A DNA stretch of 64,000 bases from Apoda limacodes. Taxonomy: Eukaryota > Arthropoda > Insecta > Lepidoptera > Limacodidae. Numbering within the stretch: position 1 is the first letter of the stretch; every line of letters begins with the position of its first letter. The notes below the pieces were generated by a model. It saw only the letters and a program-made list of their open reading frames with translations, was not told where the DNA came from and ran no database searches. Shown here one piece after another: positions 47,293-58,800 of this stretch. The stretch is taken from NCBI GenBank assembly GCA_946406115.1, contig OX291552.1, positions 2,976,001 to 3,040,000 of the forward strand, written 5' to 3'. Position numbers and translations under genes: made by a program.

Positions 47293-48866
47293 CTGAAATT
47301 AGCAAATTAACATTAACACAATTTGAATCTTGCATCAATTTCAAGACAAATGAGTTTATCAATACCAGGTTTAAAATTTTTGTTGGTTGTCTGTTCACCT
47401 GGCAGGAGGCTGTACCCATTTCCTTGACAGTCCATGATTGCTTATGGAGAGAACCTTACTTTCTTATTGGGTATTGATTTAATGAGCAATGTCGCCTACC
47501 AATTACTACTTCAGCTTGCTATTTGAGCTATGACGGCAACTTTGGTTCTTGCTCTATTTTCGTCATTTTTGAATTTTATTCAGCAAAACATAGTTATAAT
47601 ATGTGTATATGTACCTGAAAGCTAAAAAATACTAGCAATCCTTGTAAAAAATAATGTATGTATAGTTCTACATATTTTCTGCAAAATATTTAATATTGTC
47701 TTGTGGAAGTGAAAGTGTTTTAAAAATTATGGTATTACAACTAATTTAATTAGAATGTTGGCTAATGTTTCCCTTTAACCAAATTTACTCCTACGAAATT
47801 GAGTTGCCTGCACCTCTTGAAGGCCTTATGTTTAATTTTGTGATATTTTGTTTAATTTATTTGTTGAAACTGAGGAATTGAGTAGAGGTGAAGACAACTT
47901 GACTAAACATGCAATTGTTCCACTGACTGGGCGGAAGCTCAATACAGATATTATTTAACATAGAGAGGGTTGAGTTCAGAACATCAAAAGTAAATGCATA
48001 CAACTAATAGGTGTATTTACGTTTTTCTGTGCAAGTAACTTTTTTAATTTTTGTTACTAGCAAAGTTGTTTAAGCACATGTTCTATTACAGTCACATAAA
48101 TTGGATTATAGGATTATATTAGTACAAGGATGCATTCTTTATAATGGTAGATATTGGCAAATATAAAATATCCCATCATGATATGCCATTGCAGCCGCCG
48201 GTGAGAACTAGACCCTAATTACATCTATGTTAAATTGGTACATATGGTACAAGTACTGCTGCAGTCTGTTATCATTTATAAGAGCCCCCAAGAAAGTAAT
48301 TGGTTCATGTGCCTTTATAATATGTTATGACAAAATTGAATTAGGGAAAGCAGCAATGTAAATATATTAATTTATATCTGAGTATATACAGGTCTGTATT
48401 TATGGTAGTTTCCAGGGGCACAAGACCCAATAATACATATAATATGACAAACCTGTTTTCTTTTTTTTCTTTTTCTTCTTATCAACATTAATGAGCATAC
48501 CAGGTATAGGTTGAACTGTACCACTTGAACACTTCTTAGGTTTCTGAATCTGTGCAACTATTTCTGGGGTCAAGCCAACTGGCAATCCTGTACTTTGTCT
48601 TTCGCGAAACTGCTTTCCTTTACTTTCATACAAAGGTACCTCTTCCTGCGGCACGTAGCCTTCCCTAATACGCCGAGGTTTTCGCCAAGTCCCATCAGGT
48701 CTCTGAGTAGCCGGAATGAACTTGCATCCTGTCGGAATTTATCGCAATACTAATTATGTAAAAGAAGTTAATTCAAAACATAAAAATTATGGAACAGTAC
48801 TTTTGGGATGTATAGCCCTGTTCTGTACTAACCATCGGCGTCGTGTTCGTAAGAAGTCGTAGCCAT
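47009..48866 (-). CDS. PYM: PYM (partner of Y14 and Mago), complete 3-exon gene
   Basis: Exons 48833-48866, 48453-48728 and 47009-47292 (transcribed high to low) join in phase to give 197 residues; human PYM1 has 204. The N-terminus [20 protein letters not shown], then [20 protein letters not shown] and [12 protein letters not shown], is the conserved Mago-Y14-binding domain. A middle segment has [12 protein letters not shown] and [18 protein letters not shown]. The C-terminal part ([15 protein letters not shown]..., [20 protein letters not shown]) is a charged helix that in the family contacts the small ribosomal subunit. The protein is cytoplasmic and removes exon junction complexes from translated mRNA. 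The start is the first ATG (48864-48866) and fits the family length. Splice sites are standard. Confidence 0.93.
47293..48452. other. PYM intron 2
   Basis: 1.2 kb, AT-rich. Nothing beyond short chance frames is seen. Confidence 0.45.
48453..48728 (-). CDS. PYM: PYM exon 2
   Basis: Acceptor AATTCCGACAG; peptide [20 protein letters not shown] and on to the poly-Lys stretch; donor ACAG|GTTTGT. Contains most of the Mago-Y14-binding domain. Confidence 0.92.
48833..48866 (-). CDS. PYM: PYM exon 1 (start codon)
   Basis: ATG at 48864-48866 in the context CAAAATGG; peptide [11 protein letters not shown]; donor GATG|GTTAGT. Only 34 coding bases. Confidence 0.88.
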
Positions 48867-50265
48867 TTTGAGTCAAAGACCAAAAGTTTGGGTTATGATG
48901 GTAGCATTTGCAATTAAATAATTTTTTAGAATTATTGTTTATTCGAGCAATGCCACTGAACCACAGATAATAGTAAATGTCCAAGTACAATAAACTAAAA
49001 CCACAGACTAACACACCAAAACCAAAACACAAATCAGTTGCTAGAACAAAATTTTGAAATTCAGGAAAAGCTAAAAAAGGAGACGAGCCTAAATTATTTA
49101 TTCAATAAAACCGAATTATACTAGGCGAATCCAGTGATTTCACCCGCAAAAAATCTATTCCTCTCGGTACTTTCAATCGGGCGAAAAGTATCTGTCCCTA
49201 GAGAACTATCACGGTGCTGAAAATTATTTAATATAGGCTCCTTTAAAGAGGCAAAAGTCTAAGTGTGTACAACCTCTTTTGCCTTTATCGTTTTCTTCTC
49301 TTCTCTTTCTCTTTAAATTAGTGATTTTGTAAATATTTTATTTTTGTTATTTTTTATTTAGGTAGGCAATTTAAATATATATAGGATAGTATAGTAATTA
49401 AATATTTATAGGTGCTATTGTTTTGTCATTCACTAATGTCCGTGAAGTGATGCAGTAAGGGCTCCCACTGAAAATCAGTATTGTACCTACACGGGTACAT
49501 ATCATGCTGAGGGGGAGGCCCATTTAGCTCATGCACTCTTTTTTGGTACATAATTTTTTTTTTTTATTTTTTTGTTTTAATATTTGTATGTGTGTGTTTG
49601 CTAAATAAAAAATTTTGTTTTTTTTTTTTTTTTTTAAATAAACTAAAAAAAAACATCATCGCTAAAAACCTCTATTGTAAATATCATCAAACGCGATTAC
49701 AAATTTATAATAAATGCTTAGTACAGGACATTGAATAGTACAGGATTATGATACTCTTCTTCGTTTCATATACTCGCATAAACACGTCCCTACTGTTGGG
49801 TTACGGCGTACCCTTACTTAGTGATTATATTCTCTTTGTTACGGACCAAGACACCAAACTGTTAATTTAATAAATAATAAAATAACAACCAAATGAAATT
49901 ATTTACCAGTGTAAAGTAACTTTTTAATCAATTTTCTTGTCTCCTTTAAAGTTTCTGCAACTTTTCATCAAACTGTCATTCTAAAAACGTTTTAAAACAA
50001 ATAATTTACGTTAACTCGCACCGCGCTGTTTGAAACTGCGCGACCGTAGCGTGGAGTAATCCATTACTAGAATACTTTTTTTTGCACATTTCTTTGCGAC
50101 GACTATCCATCTAGACCGGTTAATATATATAATTTTTACGTTTTTTAACTTTATTTTTGATATGCTTGTTGTATTTAAAAAAATATATTAAATTAAATGG
50201 TCTAAGTTGATATCAATATAAGCTTCGTAGGCTTCTTGGTTTTATTTTTTGTTTTATAACGATTG
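48867..50265. other. PYM upstream region, no gene recognised
   Basis: Presumed PYM promoter side. About 49440-49640 looks like a LINE 3' end (GAAAATCAGTATTGTACCTA, then CTAAATAAAAAATTTTG and a long T/A run). A GTCCCTACTGTTGGG-type repeat lies near 49785-49830, also seen near 51015 and 58450. No exon seen. Confidence 0.4.
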
Positions 50266-50755
50266 TTTATAGCAAAGAAGCGCTACAGCAGGTCAGCAAT
50301 TTAATTTTAGTTCCACCGACGGAAAATAAGTACCTGACACTTAAGAACAGATTACTGGCTGCATATGAAGAAAGTTTTGAGAGGCAATTCCAAAAGTTAG
50401 TTGGAGAAATGGAGATGGGGACACAACGACCATCACAACTGCTCAGGAGAATGACAGAGTTAGCGCGTAACACCCAAGTATCGGACGAGGCTCAGAGTAA
50501 CTGTTGGATGTCAAGATTTCCAGCCGCAGTTAGGGCAGTATAGATAGTAAGTCAAGATACGAAATTAGAAAATTTGATGGTAGATAAAATTGTTTAAAAT
50601 CTGCACTAGACTGAAGTAGCTGAAATAAAACCAGACAGATCACTGCTGCAATTGTCACTTTGCAGGTCATCAAGACAAGGTCAGGATGTAGGATGAGGAG
50701 CAGGGGAGGAAACCGTTCCACATCTAGGTAATAGAGACCAGGTCTAGCATATCAG
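50266..50755 (+). pseudogene. Gypsy-like gag middle fragment
   Basis: KEALQQVSNLILVPPTENKY, then LTLKNRLLAAYEESFERQFQ and LLRRMTELARNTQVSDEAQS, NCWMSRFPAAVRAV and a stop, continuing with degraded frame to about 50755. It has the Ty3/gypsy Gag capsid pattern (YxxLKxRLLxxYxES, RPSQLLRRM). It would follow directly on the gag fragment at 34667-34855, suggesting pieces of one family. Confidence 0.65.
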
Positions 50756-51093
50756 TAAAAAGACTTATTTATCATAACTAAACATGAAGTATTTAAAGGA
50801 GTAAACTTAGGCCAAACCTGTGTATTTGATGCCACGACCTGCTTTCCATACACTCTGCAACCACGAACTATGTAGCATTTTCCTTATTTTAATAATTTAC
50901 TCTAAAACACACACAGATTTGTGATCGAAAAACCACAATAAACATCTGTGATTTTGACAGTCACAACAGTCAAGTTAGTATGACAATGTAAACAAATAAT
51001 TACTGTCCCCAAGTTTAGGGTCCCTACTGTTTGGGCACTGCCTACTCTCATTGAGTACAATTAGGGCCATATGTTACCGGCCAAAGCAGATTT

Positions 51094-51187
51094 TAGGCCA
51101 AATTTAGTTTGTCCTGGGCTAAACAGGTTCCTCCTGAGCGTGTCATGAGACACTAGTTTAGCCCATGACAATCTAATTTGGCCTAAA
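51094..51187. repeat. Inverted repeat with TTAGGCCAAATTTAG arms
   Basis: TTAGGCCAAATTTAGTTTGT then CCTGGGCTAAAC (51094-51125) is inverted at 51157-51187 with a few differences. Similar GGCCAAA/TTTGGCC words recur just outside (51080, 51210-51230). Probably part of a repeat family. Confidence 0.55.
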
Positions 51188-51507
51188 TATGTACTTTAGG
51201 CTTTTCTAGTTTGGTCAAGGCCAAACTAATTTTGAATTATCATTTAAGTAAATTAATGCTAAAAATTAAAAGGCAATAATTATTAATAAGTGCAATTATT
51301 TAAGCAATGATTAAAAATAAAATTGGTACTTACTTGAATATTCTTCACATCAAACTTGAACACAAAATGTTTTTTTTTTTAAATGATTTTAATAGTTGAA
51401 AAAATTTCATCAAATTTGATCTCAGAAAGTTTTTGTTTTTCTATTTTTGGTACAGAACCCTGAAAAAATAGAAAAACTATGTACCTACTAAAGTTTTAAA
51501 AAAATGT

Positions 51508-51960
51508 TACGTTTTTTTTTTTTCTGAACTGACTATGCAGTTGGCTTTTGCAGCCATTACTGCTTCACCGGGCTTTTTGGGGCGAGACTCAAGGAGCCGC
51601 AGCCCGTATAGCGCCCAACGCTCAAGGGCTCCCCGCGGGGGGTTGTCGCTCTCGGGGGCGTCCCTTTGACCGGCATGAGTCTCAAACCCGAAGGTGAGTC
51701 ACCGCCAGGAGGGGAGTTCCCCGTTACGCGGGTACGGTTACGATTGAGTGGGGGCGAGAAGCGCCCCGGCACTCTTTGATACCTCGTGTATCCTTGTGGG
51801 CGCCGACGAACCCGGGGACGTCGGCATCGTGTTTGAAGGGATAAGGGAGGCCCTATTCGGTGAGGTCGTAGAGACTAATCTCGCTATCCGGACAGCGAGA
51901 TCGTCATCTGGGGCCGTTAGTACGTGCCGAGGCCGCCTAACTATAGTTTTACGACCGTGC
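51508..51960 (-). mobile_element. 3' end of a poly(A) non-LTR element, copy B
   Basis: Plus-strand poly(T) then CTGAACTGACTATGCAGTTG, GCAGCCATTACTGCTTCACC and GGGGCGAGACTCAAGGAGCC. GC-rich, 450 bp. On the minus strand it reads RHVLTAPDDDLAVRIARLVS and later coding-like debris. Copy A at 45748 shares the same 3' end. Confidence 0.65.
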
Positions 51961-52726
51961 ATCATTCACATAAACATAGGATTTTTCACTACTATGGTTC
52001 AAACTCTTTTTGAATATTTAAAAAATTTTATAGTTTACCAGTGTTGCCAACTTAGTAGTGGTTTCACCACTAGATCTGGTGGTTTGGGACCTCTTACTGG
52101 TGGGCAAAATTTGTAGGTATCTGGTAGCTAGTGGTTTTTTTAGTGAGAAATTTTTAGCTTTATAGTTTTCAAAAATAAAGACAAATTTTGGTAAATAAAA
52201 ACGATATTGCACTCGGTAAGTATAGTTACTCACCACATGGGAACAATTAAAATTATATGTCGGCAACATTTATTACTGTCCCCGTTTACTCACTACCGTA
52301 CAACCTACCCAAAACTCCCGTAGCTCGCTAGATAAAGACTAGGGCTGACTTCTAGGTAAGAAAGAGATAATGAATAATCGGAAAGACCGTAGATCGACGA
52401 ACGAAACTTTGTTTTGTTTTGGGTTACTAATAAAGTCTGGTTTTAAAAACTATATTTACTTGTTATTTCGAAAATATTTCTATATTATGAAACTAAACTA
52501 TTTTTAAAAATAACTGTTGTTTTCTTGTTTTTACAAATTTTACTATCATTGAGTATTGATTGACTTAATATTCGTTTATTTTAGGACCTGCATCTAGTGG
52601 GCTTGCAAAAAGTTTGCTGGCAACACTGTTGTTTACTATTTTTGTTATTTTGGCGTATTATATTTTCCTTGGTTATTTTATGAATATTATTTAAACGTAG
52701 TGGTTACATTCTCTTTGATTATTGCT
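51961..52726. other. LIN37 upstream region
   Basis: AT-rich. The promoter presumably lies here. No TATA box or initiator could be assigned with confidence. Confidence 0.35.
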
Positions 52727-52808
52727 ATGCCAAAGCGAAAGAGATTATTTAATACACCCATCATGAAAAATAAATCTAAAATCAACTTTGTAAAAGAAGA
52801 AGATGATG
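52727..52808 (+). CDS. LIN37: LIN37 exon 1
   Basis: ATG at 52727; peptide MPKRKRLFNTPIMKNKSKIN then FVKEEDD; donor GATG|GTAAGA. Basic start resembling a nuclear localisation signal (PKRKR). Confidence 0.82.
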
Positions 52809-55800
52809 GTAAGACATTCTAGCTAAACTATACAACCAACACATTTTTTTTGATCTTTTAGCTTTATGGATAACTATGGTCAGAGTTACTAAAAGAGGGC
52901 GTAAGGGAATTAAGTGAAATATTGGTCAAAGTTACGAAAATGGGGTGTCTTTCTCAGCACCCCTTTTCATACACCCAAACTGAAATATCTTCAAATGGTG
53001 ATCCGATTTTGCATCAACAGAAGCGCGCGCCCGATCGCCCTATCCGTACATACAATCATAGACAAGTGGTTTAAAGACTAAGTGTGCTGATCTGACTAGA
53101 GCGATATATTGTTGTGAAAAGGATTAGGAAATTTCCATCACTTGAGATAGGCACACCAGCAACTCATGCTGCTTGTATATAATTTCAATAATAATATTCA
53201 CAGTGCCAATGTCAACTGTATAAAATTTTAAAATATTTGTTAGTGCATTTAGTTGCTACTGAAGCACAATATCATTGCAAAAATAAAAAAATCAACAGTC
53301 AGGCTAAAAATGCAATAGCATTGTAGTAATAAGCTGAGTACTGCCTAGTTAGCTCACTTACTATGTTTACTTTATAAAAGCTGATAAGATTGGGTGGTGC
53401 ATACAGCTATATTAGCAATGTAAAAATACCTTTTGTAAAAAATTAAAGTGCTGATTGAAAGTTAAGTTTTTTCTTTATTTATACTCTCTAGTTAACAAGT
53501 GAATGGCCCACCTGATGGTAAGCAGTCACTGCAGCTTATGGCCACTTAAACCTTAAAACTAAAACTTAAATGACTCCGTTCTTGAAAAGTTATACTGTCT
53601 ATCAATATACATAAAATTGCATAAATATCTCAAGTTCTATAATTCTGTGAACTTAAGTGAGTTCACAAAACTATATGACATGGTTAACTGAACTAGTGAA
53701 ATTGATATTTGCTACACATAGTAACACAATCAATATTTTGACCAATAAATACATGGATTGCTAGCTCAATTTGTTGGTGCCATCTTTGCTTCATAGTGTA
53801 TCTAGTGACCAATGTTCCAATCTGATGAACTCTGACCTTTTGGTTTTGCTTTTGTTTTATAATTTTGTTTTGTTTTTGAAGTGAAAACTTTTTTAGCGGC
53901 GTTGTGCACTTTTTTTGGTATGGGTAAAGAATGTTAAACTCGCATCAGGTCACATGTCCTGATCCAAAATTCATATTAAATTTGTAAGACGGAACTCGCA
54001 TCAGATTTATTTACATTAGGTTGGTTTTTGAAATGGGTAAAATATGATAAACTCACGTCAGACTGATCGTCAGGCAGAAACCATAAAGTAAGGCCATAAA
54101 AAAATCGCAAGATGGAAACCATAATGCCATGCCTATTATAATTTTTAGTATATGGCGATTATGAGTAGTACAAGGAGGTTGGATATGGGATTTTCATTCA
54201 ATGACAGATTGAGATGTCTACTACTCAAAATACTACTACATCAAAAAAGTAAATAAACAAACATTATTATTTCTTGACAATATCAAAGTTAAGCGCAAAT
54301 TGTGTGTTAAGGACATTAGTTCTGCACAATTAAATATGACATATGAGTTGTCTTGTAACATATTTGAATGTTAAGAGTGAACCCTGTGTAAAGATTTTCA
54401 CTTCTGCCTGTACTCCCGGAGTGCAACTCATTTATAGGGTTCCGTAGCCAAATGGCAAAAAACGGAACCCTTATAGATTCGTCATGTCTGTCTGTGTGTC
54501 CCCGTATGTCACAGCCACTATTTTCCGAAACTATAAGAACTATACTGTTGAAACTTGGTAACTAAATGTGTTCTGTGAACCGCATTAAGATTTTCACACA
54601 ACAATAGAAAAAAAAAAATTTAGGGGATTACCCATACTTAGAACTGAAACTCAAAAATTTTTTTTTTCATCAAACCCATGATATTGAGGTTTTTAATATA
54701 ATTTTTTTCTAAACTGAATAGTTTGCGCGAGAGATACTTCCAATGTGGTAAAATGTGTGTCCCCTCCCCGTGTAACTTCTAAAAACTAAACTAAAAAAAA
54801 TATATGATGTACATTAACATGCAAACTTCCACCGTAAATTGGTTTGAACGAGATCTAGTAAGTAATTTTTTTTTTAATATGTCATAAATTGTTAGCTGCA
54901 ATTTACTTTTCATTCAATCAACTCAAATATAAAAAAAAACATATTCATTTGTTTGTGTATGTAAAGTACGTTAATGGTGGTAGGTACGGAACCCTCGGTG
55001 CGTGAGTCCAACTCGCACTTGGCTGGTTTTTTTTCTTGTATCATTTCATCTCATATAATGATAATTACCACTATTTGCTCGACTGGGTAGTCTGATTAGG
55101 ATAGGCCGCATTCATCGACCCCCACAAGTGCACTGTTACACACAAAACAGATCACATGAGAATGAAATAAAATCAATGTTGCCAGATTATTAAAGAATCA
55201 AAACGAGACAGCTACTTGTTTTTAACTACACCTTAATTTGTGAGCCATGTTTATCTGTTCAAAGATGGCCTGACTTATTCATTTTAGTCCAAATAATATA
55301 CTGCTATGTGTGAAAAAATCTGTATTATTCTGTTTCTTTACTAACTGATTCTTTAAAAGTTTCATATTCAATCACTAACATGGAAGTACAAATTAACATT
55401 AATTTTGTTATAAATAGCAAATTATAATCTCTAAGGACTGCAAACCTAAAATTTCTAATCATTATAATAGTACAGGGGCCAGCAACCCAAAAAAGTACAT
55501 CAACAATAGTATATAAAAAACCTACTTGCTACACAAGGATTCAAAATCTGTTAAAAAACTTATTTATCTTTTTTAGACTGAAAGAGATAGAAGGCTCAAA
55601 TATCTAAAATATATCTTGGTTTTGTTCCAGAAGTTTCCGCAGCTCGAGGACGATTAAAGGGTGCTTTGATGGATGTCCTTGATACTGTTGAAGATTCTGA
55701 TGTTTCATCAGAAAACACCCCAACAAAACGTGACAGGTTTGTATCAATGTATAGACGGACTATATAGGGCTCCGCACACCAGACGCGGCTCGGGCGGTTC

Positions 55801-58800
55801 CTGCGCAATTCGTACAAAAATCTGAGCTCTCATGCCGCACTACCAATCAATTGAAAACCTTAAAATTCTGAACAATCTTCTCAAATAAGCATTTAAGAGA
55901 TATAATGGTTGCTGGTGCCCTGTGGTGTGACTCGTCTGATTTGACTCTTCTATACCTCACTGGTGAAACGCAGGTCCAACGAGTTTCCAAACTCAGGGAT
56001 CACTTAATCTCCGCCCTGGAAGGCTGAACCGCCAACCTGTGTAAATTCTCTGAAGTAGTAGTCGTGCCGGAGAAGGAGACCCGGGTGGATCCGGCTACTA
56101 CCACAAAGAGGGATTAGGGGCCTTTTCGCCCGCCATGCCAGCAAACCATTATCTGTGCTGAGCTTTAACAGTTCTAGTACCGCATTTTTTTTGCCCTTTG
56201 TGTAGTTTGCCTTTTCTGTGCAGTGAATCTTTATATCTGTCACAGTAACATTGCAAATGCCGTTAGATTATTCTTTCTGGAAAAGTTACTTTTAATAGAT
56301 ATGTCGCAGTGACATTGTAAATGCCGTTAGATTATTCTTTCTGGAAAAGTTACTTTTAATAGATATGTCGCAGTGACATTGTAAATGCCGTTAGATTATA
56401 ATCTACCTAGTGAGATTGTTTACTATGAAACAAAAAATATTATGATGTACCTTTTAGATTATATGAAACTTGATTCGGTCGCTCCGCATTTACCTGATCA
56501 CAAGAGAAACTGAACTTACCCATCGAAAAAGACTTATACAGTGCGATTTCTGCCCCATTTTGTTTCATAGTATACAATCTCACTAGGTAGATTATAATCT
56601 AACGGCATTTACAATGTCACTGCGACATATCTATAAGAAGTAACTTTTTCCAGAAAGAAATGGCCAGAAAAAATAAAAGAAAAATAGTTTTTACAGTGGC
56701 TACTCCATCCACATATAATATGGATTTTTACAACGTTAGGTTGGTATTCACGCAAATCTTAACGCAGACCACCATCCTCTCAGTTGCGCAGCCGACCATT
56801 CTTATTCTAACGAATACACAGATATTCTGCGCGGCCGATACAGATATCCTACGCTTTTTCTACTGCATATCAATGACATGGACATCAACAACATGTATGT
56901 TATATTATACATTGCTATGCAGATGACAGTACTGGAGACGCATTTTAAACGGGTCGTGCAAACAACGCGCGTTCCGGAAGGAAAAGCGCGGAGAACTTGT
57001 GTATCAAGTCGAGACTACTCTGTCCTAGGTCTTTGACTGGGGACGGAAAAAACTTGGTCGGATTCAACCCTACAAAGACAAGTTTGCGCGTTCACCGCTA
57101 AGAAAACCCCATTTACTGTGGTCAGAACACTCCCCTCTATATCTTAAAGAGCATTAGGATCCTTGGTGTTGACATCTCCAGCGATGTTTAGATCCAAGAT
57201 TATTTGCAAGACAAGGTGAAGCTGGCGTTCAAAAATCTTGGTGTACTCAACAGAGCGAAGCAGTACTTCACGTCACAGCAAAGTTTGCTGCTTTACTAGA
57301 CGCAAGTTCGGCCCCATATGGAGTACTGCTGCCATCTCTAGGCGGGTACACCAGGATACCAGCTTGGCCCTTTTGACTCGGTTCAACGAGAATAGTGAGA
57401 ATTGTCGACGATCCCAAACTCACTTGTGTGTGTTCTACCGCTTGTACAATAGGATATGTTCTGAGGAATCGTTCGAAATTATGCCCACAATCACTTTGAA
57501 CCATCGCACGGCTTGCCATCGGCAGGGAATTCATTCTTACACTTTAGAACCGAAATGGTTCCGTACAGTGCGGGTCCAGAGAAACTTCTTCTCGGGAACG
57601 CTTGGGTTGTGGAATGAGCTCCCTGACAAGGTTTTCTCCGCCGGAGGCCGTTCGCTGTGGATAAAGTTAAATGTAGCCTATGTCCAGCAGAGGATGCCTG
57701 TCATGATGATTATAAGTACCATAAATATGTAAAGTGCTGTGATATGTCAGTTTATGAAAATAACCCTAAACCGTAACGAAACTCTACAGTTTTTTACACC
57801 CTATTTTACTTTCATAGGGGAGGATTTTTGAATTAATTGAATGTGTTGAAACACGTCATTTTTAAATTCCAGTCAAATAACAAAGCTTTTAGAACAAAGT
57901 CGCATCGTTACCTGCTAATATTCGCAGGTTAACAAGTACACTCCTTGCCTTCTTAACGGACGAGGAGTGCCGCCGGCTTAAATACGAGCACATCATCAAG
58001 CGAGGTTTATTACTTAAGTCATTGTACACCACAATGAAAATTAACGCTTAGATTTACAGCTGTTTTTAAGCCCCTAGAACCCATTTCCCACCGGAGATTT
58101 CAATTGTAAGCCAATCCTAAATCATCTTGTACAAGAGCCAACACTTTTGAAGATTTACTCGTACATGCTTACGTAGTAGTACTTACATCGAGATGAGTAC
58201 CTAATCTTCATAATATTGTGGCGGCATGACAGCACTAGTGTGTAGTCATGTCGTCACACAAAAAGTTTCACGTTGGACGATATACTAGCTACCGCGAGCT
58301 GCCACAGACATAGCCTTGTCTGTTATTTAACTCTGTCGTGCCTAGCCATAATATTTTACAATTTTGTTCGATTAACAATATAACTCAAATACCCAAGCAC
58401 TACTTTTTATTAACCCTTCTAAAGAGACAACCTAAGGTAGGCCTTATACGTCCCCACTGTTGGTCTCGGCCTACCCTCACTAAGGGTGATTTGGGACATT
58501 GTCTACACGCGGGCCCAGTGCTGATTGTGGAATTCACCTACGTCTTTTTTACTGACGTATACAAGGTTTTCTCACAGTGTTTTTCTTCACCGAAAGCCAG
58601 TGGTGTGAATATTCAATGTACTTGAGAAATCACTTATTGATACACGCCGGGTTTTTAAACCTCCGCAATTCAGGACACAATGTGAAATCGAAACCCCTGG
58701 GCCACCACCGACTTCAGACAGCCATTTTCATCATCTAAACTTACAAATAATTTCAGTATACTGTACTGTAGTGGTTTACTTGATACCCAAACTGCAACAC

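Noticed and set aside
53485..53590. LINE-derived fragment near 53.5 kb as a separate insertion
   Set aside because: Only about 20 bases match the LINE 3' end; too little to annotate as an element.
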